The notes under the pieces were generated by a model, which did not search any database, was not told the DNA's origin, and worked only from the letters and a program-made list of their open reading frames with translations. From Eutypella sp. D-1 (lineage: Eukaryota > Ascomycota > Sordariomycetes > Xylariales > Diatrypaceae), in contig JAJTTP010000011.1 in NCBI GenBank assembly GCA_023313575.1, positions 1,302,001 through 1,366,000 on the forward strand: a DNA stretch of 64,000 nucleotides. The letters are read 5' to 3'. Made by a program: the position numbers and the translations under genes. Of the stretch, positions 31,633-42,296 are shown piece after piece; position 1 is the stretch's first letter, and the number at the start of each line of letters is the position of its first letter.

Positions 31633-32820
31633 ATGCGCCTAGCAACAAGGAATTTATCGGTACTTCTGCTCCTCGCGGGGAATAGCTACCCGGCCCTAGC
31701 ATCTAGCAATAGTGGCAAAGACAAAAAGCGACCGTCCCCGGGCTGCTCGAAATCGAATCAAAACAGCACCAGTCCCTCGTTAACGTCACTTCCCGAGCCC
31801 CTAAAGCCGGGCACGGAGCGGAACTTCACGCTTCCCCCACCCACTAGCGCCACCCCGAGCGGCGATTCCCGCGCGGTGGCCGGTGCGGGCCGGCCCTACA
31901 CGCTCTTCGTGCCGGACGGGTACGATGCCGCGGAACCGGCACCGCTGATCGTAAGTCTACACGGGGCGGGAAGGACAGCGCGATGGCAGGCGAAATTAGA
32001 CGGCCTCGCACCTCACGAAAGTGGCAATGATGATGATGTCTCTTCCGCCTACTCCCTTCAAGTCCCGGGGTTCAACGATGGGCGCCACTTGGTGGTGTAC
32101 CCGCAGTCGACGGGAACGACCTCAGATGACATGTTCTGGGAGGGGTATCCGGGGCTGGCAGCCGGAGTCGACGATGTGGGATATGTGCTCGCGGTGCTGG
32201 ACGCGGTGGGCAGGGACGCCTGCATAGACGAGGCCCGCGTCTACGCGGTGGGCAAGTCGCAGGGCGGCGGTCTGGTCAACGTGCTAGCATGCGACGCCGA
32301 CGGTCGTGTTGACGGCCGCTTCGCCGCGCTTGCTAGCGTTAGCGGTGCCTACTACGTCCCTGGAGTCACACCCGAGGACTGTTACCCCGACGCAGTGGAG
32401 ATCCCGGGTTGCGGCGCAGGAGGCCAGAATAAGAATAACGCGAAGGGTGGCATAACACCCTTCCTAGCGTTCCATGGCGGAAACGATACCACCATCGCCT
32501 ATGCCGGCGGTGAGAGGCGCGGCTATTGCCTCCCCTCGATCCAACACTGGGTCGACGAGTGGGTGCGTCGCGAGGGCCTGCGCGAGGAGCCCCTGGAGGT
32601 CAGAAATCTGACGGGTGAGGCGACCGCGTACGTCTACGGCGATGGGGAGGGCAGCGGTAGTGACGGTGTTTTCACCTTCGTATATGACGGCGACCGAGTC
32701 GGCCATGACTGGCCCGCCACTTTCAGCAACACGGACAACGAGGAGCATGGCACTGGACCCGCTAGCTTCAATGCCAGCAGCCTGATCATGGACTTCTTCC
32801 GGAACTATAGTCTGTCGTGA
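31633..32820 (+). CDS. Secreted CE1/LpqC-type esterase (feruloyl or acetylxylan)
   Basis: Single-exon 395-residue protein. Residues 1-24 form a signal peptide (RLATRNLSVLLLLAGNSYPALA). A Ser/Thr/Pro-rich linker precedes an alpha/beta-hydrolase domain from about residue 90 (YTLFVPDGYD, PLIVSLHGAG). Catalytic triad by motif: S209 in GKSQGG, D285 in HGGNDTT, H358 in GHDWP. The HGAG oxyanion-hole motif is present. Several N-glycosylation sequons (NFT, NDT, NLT, NAS, NYS) support secretion. Known: carbohydrate esterase family 1 and related LpqC-like enzymes remove ferulate or acetate from plant xylan. The substrate cannot be decided from sequence. No cellulose-binding module or GPI signal is seen. 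Confidence 0.85.
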   Translation: MRLATRNLSVLLLLAGNSYPALASSNSGKDKKRPSPGCSKSNQNSTSPSLTSLPEPLKPGTERNFTLPPPTSATPSGDSRAVAGAGRPYTLFVPDGYDAAEPAPLIVSLHGAGRTARWQAKLDGLAPHESGNDDDVSSAYSLQVPGFNDGRHLVVYPQSTGTTSDDMFWEGYPGLAAGVDDVGYVLAVLDAVGRDACIDEARVYAVGKSQGGGLVNVLACDADGRVDGRFAALASVSGAYYVPGVTPEDCYPDAVEIPGCGAGGQNKNNAKGGITPFLAFHGGNDTTIAYAGGERRGYCLPSIQHWVDEWVRREGLREEPLEVRNLTGEATAYVYGDGEGSGSDGVFTFVYDGDRVGHDWPATFSNTDNEEHGTGPASFNASSLIMDFFRNYSLS

Positions 32821-33814
32821 GTTTCTCCTTCCCTTGTTGGCAGTGGATTAGCTGGAGAGTCGAAGTGGATTCTGGGCTCGTTCCCTTGTGTTTATGTAAT
32901 ATGTTCGTTAAAAGATGTGTACTATGCTAACGCGTAAGATACGACGTATAGATATAACGAGGATAGCACGCCTACATCTACGCCGCCGATAGGGGCTCCG
33001 ACCGAGAGCCCGGTGATAGTTAACCCAGGCAAGAACGCAGCTATGTCTATCCAGATAAGCACAACTGGACACGCAGTTGCTGTTTTCATCGCCATGGTCT
33101 GGGCTTTCTTATAGATAATACCAGCAATAGCAGTAATAACCGTACCACTTGATACCAAGAGAACTACAAGAGAAAGAGGAAGATATATCAACTGAGCAGT
33201 CTAGCTTGTTCTTAGGAATATCAGCTATATTCCTCAGTCGCTATGGGTTGGACCAAATACAAGTTTATCCCATTGTTGTCCCCTCTTACTTCAGCCCCTA
33301 TCTTATATCAACGTGCAATGGATTTGGCGGGATCTTAAGGCATTGGGAAGGTACATGCGGGACATGTGTCGGCGAGCTCGATGAAATGTTCCCAACTTTG
33401 TTTGCCGACAAGGTCAATGCCGTCGGCCCGCGCACCATTACATTTTCCGGTGGCGCGGCAGGAAAGGTGGGTTGGGCCGAAGATGTGTCTGCAATCGCGG
33501 TAGTAAATGTAGCCTTGGGTGCACATCTTGGATTGAATCGAACAGAGTTTAAGCAGGAACTAAAACACTGACTTAATGGGTATGAGGAAACATAAGAGAG
33601 CTCTCGGTTGAGAATGAGGTTGAGGAACTTTAATAGTCGATAACTAGCGGAAGGAGTCAAACTAGATGACTTTATGGCATCTACTCGTGATAGTGACTCT
33701 TAGGTGTAAAGCAAGATCACGCCATCATTCCTCCATGTCATCTTTATCATAGCATTGGAGAACATATGGAAAACTGTCCAAAGCAGAAATGTGTAATAGT
33801 GATCCGCCAGCCAC
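32821..33814. other. Intergenic between convergent genes, no gene called
   Basis: About 1 kb between the CE1 esterase and the convergent alkyltransferase. Frames at 33149-33571 (plus), 33298-33660 and 32922-33191 (minus) are open, and the last is hydrophobic, but none has a start, splice set and composition convincing enough to call. Confidence 0.4.
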
Positions 33815-34387
33815 TCAAACAAAGCCATCCCACGGCGTCCCGAGCACGCGCCCCTTCCCGTCGATCTTGACGCCTTCGCTCCGGAGGAGCCGCCTCTTCT
33901 CGTCAATGGTGATGCCCTCGCCGTCGCGGGGCCAACTGCCCTTGAAGCCGCCGAGGCCGCCGCCGGCTGCCACGACGCGATGGCACGGCACGCGCGGTGC
34001 GAAGGGGTTGCGGCGGAGCGCTCCGCCGATAGCGCGCGGCGATGACCCGAGATGTGCCGACATGAGTCCGTACGTCGACACCCGTCCTCGCGGGATCTGC
34101 AGCAGCAGCGCCAGCACGCGCTTCTCGAAGGGGGTCCGCGATGACGACGCGATCAGTTCGTGCAGCTCAGATGCTGATGCCGGAGATGCCGAGGCTGATG
34201 CTATGGTTTGCGCATCTTCTATTGGCATGGGGCTTGGGTCAGAGCTGGGGCTGGGGCTGGGGGACGCTGATGCAGGCGGCGTTGGTACAGACGTCATGAC
34301 GCCGATCTTGGAGAGCTTGGACGCTGGCTCGTTGTCCATTGCGGTGCGGTCTAATGCAGTATGCTTGCGCTTTTGACCCACGGCCAT
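33815..34387 (-). CDS. MGT1: O6-alkylguanine-DNA alkyltransferase
   Basis: 190 residues on the minus strand without introns. I chose ATG 34387 (MAVGQKRKHTA) over the more upstream ATG at 34453, whose extra 22 residues come from a TA/TG microsatellite. The C-terminal domain is complete: FEKRVLALLLQIPRGRVSTYG, the arginine-finger helix RAIGGALRRNP, active-site PCHRVVAAGGGLGGF with acceptor cysteine, and KRRLLRSEGV. Known: the cysteine takes the alkyl group from O6-alkylguanine in a suicide reaction, directly reversing alkylation damage in the nucleus. The PCHR cysteine is present, so this is not the alkyltransferase-like type that lacks it. The N-terminal 80 residues are Ser/Pro/Ala-rich and probably disordered, with a basic QKRKH start. 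G1/S-type promoter words lie upstream. Confidence 0.9.
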   Translation of the reverse strand: MAVGQKRKHTALDRTAMDNEPASKLSKIGVMTSVPTPPASASPSPSPSSDPSPMPIEDAQTIASASASPASASELHELIASSSRTPFEKRVLALLLQIPRGRVSTYGLMSAHLGSSPRAIGGALRRNPFAPRVPCHRVVAAGGGLGGFKGSWPRDGEGITIDEKRRLLRSEGVKIDGKGRVLGTPWDGFV

Positions 34388-34546
34388 ACTGACAAACCGC
34401 GATGTATGTGGATATATATATATATATTTGTGTGAATATTTGTGTGTATGCATTCAAGAGGTCTTTGTAGATGGATGAAGCCTTCTATCTGGTTGCTCAT
34501 GTAGACTGTCGCCGGTGACTCACTGGCTGACGGTTGAGTGAGGTGA

Positions 34547-34552
34547 ACGCGT
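34547..34552. promoter_or_regulatory. MCB-like ACGCGT site
   Basis: Palindromic ACGCGT, the MBF binding core, 160 bp upstream of the alkyltransferase start. Single 6 bp matches are common; the nearby CGCGAAA repeats make it more notable. Confidence 0.4.
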
Positions 34553-34570
34553 CATACCCCGCGGAAAAAC

Positions 34571-34590
34571 CGCGAAAGTCCGCGAAAGTC
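34571..34590. repeat. Tandem CGCGAAAGTC x2
   Basis: Two perfect 10 bp copies. On the alkyltransferase strand each reads GACTTTCGCG, similar to E2F/MBF-type TTTCGCG sites. About 185 bp upstream of the start codon. Confidence 0.6.
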
Positions 34591-35568
34591 CAAAGCGCCA
34601 TGACGCCTGCTCACGTGAGTGGCTTGCATCAATACAATACAGGCTCTAGTTACTCCGTAGTGTGATTTAGATTACTTGCTGTAGAATGTAGTTAGAAGGA
34701 CAGTTCAGTGAACATACCCCTATTTCAGCCTCAAACTAGAACCGAACCAAACTTAATTACCCCAGGCTACAAGCTTGCCAGCCCGGGAGCCCAGGCAGCT
34801 GGACTTCGAATTTCCAAGGGCAAGGGCAGAAGAGCCATGCAGAATGATGCTCGATGCAGTCCTATCCACAGATCAAGTACAAAAGCTGGGAAAATTACCT
34901 GTCATACGACCGTCCGCTAAGAGCCATCGAGAACAGCCTTAGCTGACTTATTATTATATCATAGTAGATGTACGTACTTCGTAGTCAGCAGCTCAACTAT
35001 ACTTTATGCGAATCACGATGTCCAACAGAGATTTCACATGGGTATTCCAGGCAACTTCAAGGGTTCACCGCCCTCGTGCCTTGAACCCCAGGGATGAAAA
35101 TTGATAGATTTATCGACGAAGGATCCTCAACTCTGTGGAAGGCCCGGTTTCCCAGGCTGCCCAGCTCGCGCAGCGTTCTGGCCACCTCGGAACCCCTGCC
35201 GCGGGTCGCGATTTAATTTCCAGGCAAGTTTATACTATGTAATCAACCAGGCTCCGCAGGGGCTCCGTGCCCTCCCTAGCATGACTAGCGCTGGAGAGGA
35301 GAGAATATGGCTATGCTGCCTGCAGGCCTGTATAATCCGTACGAAAGAGCGGAACCGATAATATGCACTGCCTGGCTGGCAAGCACTATAAAGTGCTTCT
35401 CGTTTCTGCCGCCCGCGATGTTATTCTGAAGATTGCTTGTCGATCTACTCCGTAGCTTCATCGCCAACCTTAGCCAAGTCAAGCCAAGTCCCCGAACCGT
35501 TGGTCTAACCTTATCACCAATTCAGCTCTACACTAGTAATTACCTACTCTAAGCACCAACCGCCCAAC

Positions 35569-35926
35569 ATGAAGTTCGCCGTCTTTGCTCTGGCTCTACC
35601 CGCCCTCGCTCTTGCTCAGGTACGTCCAGGACCGTGTCGCAACTATGGAAACCCAAACTCAAGATCTACTAACACCATGACAGGATGCCCCGACGCCCAC
35701 AGGTCCGCAGGACGTGGAGGCATGCGAGGCGGTGATAAGCTCATACCAGTGGGCGTGCGCACGGTGCAACAAGAATTGCGCCGGCAAGGGCGACGACGAG
35801 TGGTACGAGCAGTGTCTCCAGAGTGTGTTCATGACCGTCAACTACATCGACTCGCAGTGTTGGCAGCACGGCAGCAGGAACTGTGGCCAGCAGGCCGTCG
35901 ACCAGGTCTGCGGCACCGCTGCCTGA
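35569..35926 (+). CDS. Small secreted cysteine-rich protein
   Basis: Two exons, 35569-35619 and 35684-35926, with a 64 nt intron (GTACGT donor, CTAAC branch, CAG acceptor); 97 residues. Exon 1 is exactly the signal peptide (MKFAVFALALPALALAQ). The mature part has eight cysteines spaced C-x10-C-x2-C-x3-C-x11-C-x14-C-x7-C-x8-C, consistent with four disulfides. Small size, signal peptide and even cysteine count fit fungal apoplastic effectors or antimicrobial-type secreted proteins; function is inference only. It matches none of hydrophobin, CFEM or LysM spacing that I can recognise. The signal-peptide-sized first exon supports a real gene rather than a chance frame. Confidence 0.8.
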
Positions 35927-36381
35927 GCTTTTGGCCCGAGTGTCAGCCCTGCCAGACGATGTGAGGGGGACGCCAAAGTCGGGTAGCGATGAGGGAGTGG
36001 GGGAGGAGGGAACGTGACATGAAAGTCGGGAGGGTGTTCAAATAGGAATTGTATAGCGGTTCACATTCGATACGGCCTCTAATTAATACTACTATGGCTC
36101 ACGCAACCTACTCTTCTGAACATGAAGCTAGCGCGGTTTAAAGCAGTCGTGATAGTAAAATCGCCTTGAATTCACATCAGCCAGGTTGATTAGGCCTAAC
36201 AACCTTGTAAGGTAAGGGGGTATCATTCGTGTACTGATAGTCTATTTAATACATTCAGAACGCATGCCATACCGTATGCCCCCTGCCTGATTAACCAACA
36301 CAACATAGCCAGATGGGCCGTTTTCTGAAGACCTGGAAAGTTCCTATGTCCCGCTCGTGACGCGACAGAATAATAAATTCT
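35927..36381. other. Intergenic between convergent genes
   Basis: 455 bp of AT-rich 3' flank; no gene or repeat seen. Confidence 0.55.
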
Positions 36382-37221
36382 TTAGTCGCCGGTATCAACC
36401 TCTAGGTCTAGTTGCACGCCGTTGCTGATCTCGTAGTCGGCAAGGGTGAGCATGTCCTTGAAGGGCCGCATTCCTTGGCGCTTAAGCATGATCTCGTGGG
36501 GCTCGCGCCCGATGCGCGCAGCCACCATGATCTTGAAGTTCCGGATAGTGTCGGACGCCAAACATGGGATCGCCGCTTTAGTCCCCAGCCGGTCATTCAC
36601 ATTCACAATGATCATGGGCTCCCCGGCTACAGGACCGCCACCGCCACTGCCGGTTGGGGCCGCCCTTGTCGGTGGCTTTGTAGTGTCATCCCCAGTGTCC
36701 TTAGATTTCGTCTTCGTTTGCTTGGATGATGAGGAAGAGGGATGCGGGTCCCGATCACGTCCACGGTCGCGTTCGCGGTCTTGGCGGCGCGGCGACCGCG
36801 AACGTTGTCGATAGCCTCTGAAGGACCCACCACCGCGCCGGTCGTCCCTATCTCTGTCATCCACGTCATCATCGCGACGCTTCTCCTTGTATTTGAAGCC
36901 GCCGAAACCCTTCTTGGGTCGCGGGCGATCTCTCTCCCGCCGGTCGTCTCTCCTCTCCTCGTCCCCGTTCCTGCGGTAAGATTCTTGGCGGCCGTTGTCG
37001 TCTCCTCTCCTGGTATCCCGGTCGTCCCTCCCTCTGCTCCTGTCATAATCATGATCCGAGCCCCCCCTTTGTCTATCATCGTCGCGTGGGCGGTAGCCGT
37101 CTCTCTGTCGTTCACGGCGTGAATAGGGCGAAAGACTGCGTTCGCCGCTGTGGCTGCGCTTGCGCGGCAGAGCGGAGTCGCCGCCATGTTTTGGAGGCGG
37201 TGATGCAGTGGTATCGGCCAT
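36382..37221 (-). CDS. HUB1: RS/RD-rich protein with C-terminal HUB1/UBL5 domain
   Basis: Single-exon 279-residue minus-strand protein. Residues 1-200 are extremely Arg/Asp/Ser-rich (RERQRDGYRPRDDDRQRG, repeated RDRDR and SRSPRR), like spliceosomal RS/RD proteins. Residues about 203-279 form a ubiquitin-like fold close to Hub1/UBL5: NDRLGTK, then C, DTIRNFK, VAARIG, EIMLKRQ, PFKDMLTLADYEISNGVQLDL, following UBL5 position by position. Known: Hub1 binds HIND motifs non-covalently and affects alternative splicing through Snu66/Prp38. The C-terminus is VDTGD, with no di-glycine for conjugation and no di-tyrosine as in classical Hub1. Inferred: the RS domain helps deliver the Hub1 fold to the spliceosome. 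I cannot tell whether this fusion is usual in related fungi. Confidence 0.82.
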   Translation of the reverse strand: MADTTASPPPKHGGDSALPRKRSHSGERSLSPYSRRERQRDGYRPRDDDRQRGGSDHDYDRSRGRDDRDTRRGDDNGRQESYRRNGDEERRDDRRERDRPRPKKGFGGFKYKEKRRDDDVDDRDRDDRRGGGSFRGYRQRSRSPRRQDRERDRGRDRDPHPSSSSSKQTKTKSKDTGDDTTKPPTRAAPTGSGGGGPVAGEPMIIVNVNDRLGTKAAIPCLASDTIRNFKIMVAARIGREPHEIMLKRQGMRPFKDMLTLADYEISNGVQLDLEVDTGD

Positions 37222-37809
37222 AGTTGTTGTCGCTAATGCTGAGATAAAATTACCGGAGTGTATGGGAGTAAATAGTTGGAAAGGGGAGGTTACATTGATA
37301 AAACCGGTGTAAAAAGAAGAAATAAATTATGATGATGTAAAGTGCAAAGTTCCTATTAACTATCCGCTAGCTATCAGCTTAGGTACTGACTATGAGGTAG
37401 CTCCAGCACGGATAAAGCTTGATTTTAGCGCTATCGCTCACAGCTGCGCCCACTAACTTTATGAGTGTTGAGGGCCTGCCAGGCGGCCAGGGCGCTATGA
37501 GAACGCTAACAGGTCGAGAAGAGGATGCCAGCTGTAGCTGTGGTTGCAAGCCAGCCACCAGTTGTCACATGCCTATCCCTACCCCTGGCGATATATATTG
37601 TTCAATCTTTACGGCATATTATTTCCCTCTTACACCTAAATTCTGTACTCTCTGTTGCCATCGCTTACTCACAATTTTCTAAGCCTTTGAGGTTACGAAA
37701 GCTTCAATCGTCAGTTGGAATTCGAGATCATACAGACAATCCAAGGTGTCACTGATTTCAATTATTCTCAATTTGAATAAACCTGTCACCATCACTACGT
37801 ACGTCACTA
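37222..37809. other. Intergenic, no gene seen
   Basis: Promoter of the RS-HUB1 gene on the left and 3' region of the GH43 gene on the right. A plus-strand frame at 37419-37682 has no supporting features. Confidence 0.5.
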
Positions 37810-38889
37810 TTATACAGATGGCCAGCCGCCGGACCAATTCAGAGTATTCCAGCCAAACTTCTTATCCCCATCTGCATAGCCAACATTCGTGTCCACTATG
37901 TGTGCTATTAGCCTTGCTTTTGGTCTCTTTGAAAAGAGGTAAAACCCTACCGTAGTGATAGTATAAAACCGTCCCAGCCTCAGGGTCAGCCATGATACCT
38001 TGCCCACCAGGCCCGTACACGTGACCATGGCTGGCCAACACCGTGGTACCACCGCCGTTGGTGCAGCTAGTTCCAGACTGATCGGTAAAGGGGCCAGTGA
38101 CACTCTGGCTGCGGCACACCCTGATCTTATACTCCGCACCCGCGGCCGGTCGATCCTTATCGTAGCCGCAGCAAGTACCCTCGGACCAGAACAGGTAGTA
38201 GTAACCGCTACGATACCACATGAAGGCACCCTCGGCGGGGTGACTGCCCGAAGGTTGGTACTGTATTTGTACTGCGGACCCGGACGCCTGTCTCGGATCG
38301 GAGCCCATGGAAACCTGGTGAATGTTGCTCCAGAACGAGCCAAAGTTCATGTACCACGTCGAGCCGGATTGCACCAGGTTCGCGTCGATGGCGTTGTACG
38401 CGCTACTCGACGACGACGTTACCCCGGTGCTTCCATGGTCCGTCCACGACCCTGCTTCCAGTGTCGATGAAGTGGCATACCCGATGGCGGAGCTTTGTGA
38501 CCCGAACGTCGACACGCTGTAATACAAATAATATAGGTCTCCCACCTTGATGACTTCCGGCGCCTGGATAGATATAAGCTTGACAAGTCTGAGAGTCGAC
38601 TCTGCATACGTACCCAGAGATCATCTCGTCCCGGCAGATTGATGCTGCTCCCTGACGGGATCGCGGAACCCTCGAAAGTCCAAGGCCCGCTGATTGAGTT
38701 AGACTTCAGAATTCCGATCTTGCTGCCCGTGTTGAAGCGGAAGTAGACGCCGTCATCGCGGCGCACAAGAGCTGGGTCATGCGTCCAGCAGTCACCAGAA
38801 CATGCACCGGGATCGGCTTGCCCGTTGACAGCGGCGCTCAAGAGAGCCAGGGAGGCGAGGAGGTTCGTGCAGACCCTAGAAATAAACAT
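37810..38889 (-). CDS. Secreted GH43 endo-1,5-alpha-L-arabinanase
   Basis: Three minus-strand exons, 38889-38614, 38563-37951 and 37895-37810; introns of 50 and 55 nt; 324 residues, the usual size. Start [23 protein letters not shown] is a signal peptide. Family motifs: CWTHDPALV with catalytic base D38, [20 protein letters not shown] formed across the first intron, [10 protein letters not shown] with D152, and [11 protein letters not shown] with acid E203; then [24 protein letters not shown] and the conserved end [17 protein letters not shown] restored by the second splice. Known: GH43 arabinanases cleave alpha-1,5-arabinan side chains of pectin outside the cell by an inverting five-bladed propeller. 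The triad is intact, so it should be active. Confidence 0.92.
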
Positions 38890-39898
38890 GGTGACGGCGA
38901 CGGCCAAAATGTCAAGATCGATGACGATCGCGTCGATCGATAGCTTGACGGGGGAGACATCATGTCATATATAAAATACAACCACTACTTAAACTAGCTA
39001 ATAATGACGGATAATTCGAGTCGCGAGACCGTTAACTCAAGAGCTAAGAATGGGGATATTATCCCACAAGCTACCCCCATCATATGTCCTGATATGTCCA
39101 TTATTGGTGGAACTCTGCCGTTGACGGCCGTCGGGCGACGTCCAGAAAGGGTAAGCCCGGCAGCATGACTGCCATATCCCCCGTGAGGGGTTCATCGCGA
39201 TTGGCGCCGGCAAGCTCCCTATCATATCGCTTCAAAGGTTGCTAGCTGAAACAAACGGGTTACAAATTAAATAAAAGTACTATATGACGGTGGTGAATTC
39301 ACTACAAAATGTCAATATATTGCTGGTTCTAACTAATCCCAAGGCTATGTACGATAAATAGGGATACCACATACTGTTAAGTTCATCATCCTCCTGTATG
39401 CAATGATTTTATCTCCCGTCTGACCTGGTGACATTCTCGAAGACCGCAACCTGGCAATGATGCCAGTGACAAGGATCTCAGATTCGGAGATTTACCCCAT
39501 GCCATATGCATGGTATCACATTCCACGGAGTTGGTTTTAGAGCATAGGTAAAACCATCCACGGTCTTTTCCCAATCTTATATAGATTATGTAAAGCCGCA
39601 GGTTATTGCATTTAGGGTATGTTTTGCCAAGTGGGTTTCACAAGCGCTCGAATAAGAAATCAGGGCCAAGAAGGCGTCTCTCAGAACTTCCTTGAATAAC
39701 TACCTGTGATGATTCCTAGGCTCGCCCAGCCCATAGCAAACGCTAACTTGTTCCCGAACGCCGAGAATGGACGATCTTCCGTGCCATGAGCCCGCCCCTA
39801 GCCGTTCCTGACCATGCATTAATCCCGTCGTCCCAATACCCATATATCCTCCAGGACACTATGCCTTGCTCGATCCAGTCCCACAATAAACGCCGATG
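38890..39898. other. Intergenic, no gene seen
   Basis: Promoter of the GH43 gene and 3' flank of the Zn2Cys6 regulator. Short frames at 39037-39225 and 39386-39574 have no coding support. Confidence 0.5.
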
Positions 39899-42155
39899 TC
39901 AGCCCAGGTTGATATGGCTGGCATCAAACATATCCTGCATGCCAAAAACAGATGACCCATCGAGATTCGGGCCCGGCCATTGCGCCGCCGCGTTGAGATA
40001 CTCGGCGAACTCAAAGGGTTCGTGCGGGAAGATGTTGGCAAGCTCGTCGGCGCGCCAAGATCCGTTCGAGTAGGGAATGTGTTCCCGCAGGGCCTGATGG
40101 ATCTCGTTGTCCAGCATGGGCGGCTGGCTCTCTGAAGGATCACTCTTGTCCCGCGCGACGAGCCACTTAAGGGTCGCGGCGGAGAGCACCTCAAAGGCGT
40201 CGCGGCAGCCGCCCGCGGCGGAAAAGCGCTCTGTCAGGGCGCTAAGGGTGCTGGCGCAATCCTGCGCCGCCGTCATCACTTCGACGATCGACGCCGTGTT
40301 CCGGATCTCCGGCGACTGCCAGATGCAGTAGATCATCATTAGGCCGGCTAGGAACAAGTGGTGCACCCAAGTCCACGCGACGGAAATCTTCCCCTCCCGC
40401 TGCAGCGTCTTGATGGCCTGGATGCACCGCCCCGAGACCTCGAAGGACATATGCAGAGACTCCGGGGTCGGGTGCGGCACCAACGGGTTGGGCCTGTGGA
40501 GGAACAGGACCGCGTTGCACGAATGCGCCGTCCACCAGCTATGGTTAGCATAGATGCTCTCGGGCGCGGCCCTTGACGGGTCGGGGATCTCTTCCTCCCA
40601 TACCCGAAGTCGGCTCTGGATATCTGGAAACCACAGGGCGTAATTAGGGCGAGGATATGCCAGCGTACCTCCCTCGAGTTGATGGTAGAGGACATGCTTA
40701 ATCTCAGACCTGAGGCGATACAGCTTGACAAAGTGGTTTGCGGCATGCTGATTCTGTGCGTCTAGGTCTGGCCCGTTGAGGTGGGATTCACGACCTCTCG
40801 CTATATACGGGTCAGGAAACGGTGTGTTGAGACTCTGGTCAACAATGCCGAAGGGCCGCCCTAGGCCGATGCTAAGGAGGCGGTCGAAGCGATAGGCGGC
40901 CCAGAATAATCTCCGCCTTTCATCAAGGAGAGTCGGGGGCAGGTTCAGGACAGCCGCCGTTTCCCAGTGTAGGCCTAGGTCGATGCAGAGACGTAGTGCC
41001 ACCCCGGTCAAGTGCCACAAGCTCCCCACCGACGGGTTCAGCATGGTATATTGGGCCAAGAGTAGGACAAGCGTCAACGATTCTAGGTTGCTAGGGCTGT
41101 ACGACAGGAGCTTCTCCACGAGCTGCAACGCCGAGAGGAAACAGCCTTCGCTCTGGTGCGATCTCGTCCCCCCTGCCCCGGGGCTGCCCCAGAGGCCCAC
41201 CGCGAAAACCATGTAGGTGATGAACATATCCCGTTCCAGAGCCCGGCTAAAATCGTGCGAAGTCTCGAGGGCACTGTAGGTGTGTTTAACACACTTTTCC
41301 ACCTTCGCCCTCGTGAGGACCGGCACGTGGGGTGTTCGGTACGAAAAATATACGTCTACGATACGCTGTGCTGCATGGTGTGGCGGGAGAGATGAGCCCA
41401 TGATCGCATGGGGCGCTGCTGAGGCGTTCTGGTCTTGAGGAGGTGCCGAGGCAGAGACGACAGATACGTCTTGATTCACAGCGGCAAGCACCATCTTCGC
41501 GAAGGTGACGCCGCTGGATGTGCCCATGAAGCGAGGGTGGTCACTGCTTTCCAACAAAACTAAGCCCATAGACTTGACGACATCCTGCGCATCCGATCCA
41601 GCAGAGGCTGCTGTGACGGCCGTCGCGGGTGTGTCGCCGTCGAGAGTACTGCCGTCGGCGACAGCTGGACTGCTGCTCACGACGTTTCCGGATGCATTCT
41701 GCCTCTTTAGTTCTTCAAGTTCGGCCTTGAGCTGTCTCACTTGGGACTCGAGAGTCGATACGTAGCCCCTGGGTATCTCCGACTGCTTCTCGCTGTCGTA
41801 GGTAAGGCAAGGGACGCTAGCATTGTCACAGTTGGAACACTTGGGATAGCGGAGGTCACACTATTCGCCCCAACGTGGCACAGCCAAGAAGTTAGCATCA
41901 AGCCTCTTCAGGGGAGGGGCATTAGCATTATCTTTTCTTTTGTTGATTCCCTTAGCTCACTTTTTGCTTGCGCCTCCTACATCGCTGGCACGCCTCTACA
42001 ATATGGAAATAAGTTTCGTTGGTGAGTATAGGAACGGCTTGTTGCAGACCCGCTAGGGAACGCTAGGAGGTGTCCGTTTTGAACTTACGCGTGCTCCGAC
42101 TTAGTCTGGTTGACGGGCGAACTGGAGTACGAGGAGTGGGTTGGGAATCCTCCAT
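39899..42155 (-). CDS. Zn2Cys6 transcription factor (fungal_trans)
   Basis: Three minus-strand exons: 42155-42089, 41995-41961 and 41860-39899; introns of 93 and 100 nt (CTAAC branch in the second); 687 residues. The splices assemble a canonical binuclear zinc cluster at residues 25-52 with C-x2-C-x6-C-x6-C-x2-C-x6-C spacing (CQRCRRRKQKC start), split over all three exons. A short linker and coiled coil (YVSTLESQVRQLKAELEELK) follow, then the fungal-specific regulatory domain with its LTLVLLLAQYTML, WHLTGVALRLCIDLGLH and ERRRLFWAAYRFDRLLS motifs. Known: such proteins bind CGG half-sites, usually as dimers, and regulate adjacent catabolic genes. It is transcribed divergently from the 5-oxoprolinase, with CGG-N6-CCG sites between them, so pathway-specific control of the cluster is likely (inference). 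Confidence 0.92.
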
Positions 42156-42296
42156 GGCGATAATGTTTTAGTTGAATCGGCTAGAGGCGACCGTAGTCAC
42201 TAAGTCCCAGGACGATAAACGGGTGGGTTGTATACCGACTCGGGGGTCGATATTTGAGATATCCATCGGTCTTAAGCGAGGATAAGAGCGAAGTGG

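Larger units (their letters stand above)
34388..35568. other. Intergenic between divergent genes
   Basis: 1.2 kb promoter region shared by the alkyltransferase (left) and the small secreted protein (right). It contains an AT microsatellite (34412-34427), the ACGCGT/CGCGAAA cluster and no convincing gene. Confidence 0.55.

Noticed and set aside
33149..33571. 140-codon plus-strand ORF between the esterase and the alkyltransferase
   Set aside because: Weak start context, no signal peptide or domain, and an equally open frame on the opposite strand.
36627..37187. 186-codon minus-strand ORF overlapping the RS-HUB1 gene
   Set aside because: It is a frame-shifted shadow of Arg/Asp repeats; the other frame encodes a recognisable ubiquitin-like domain.
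31633..38889. CE1 esterase and GH43 arabinanase as a plant-cell-wall gene cluster
   Set aside because: Three unrelated genes and about 5 kb lie between them; simple proximity is not enough.
40107..41395. Plus-strand ORFs across the Zn2Cys6 regulator
   Set aside because: Antisense shadows of the regulator's coding exon.
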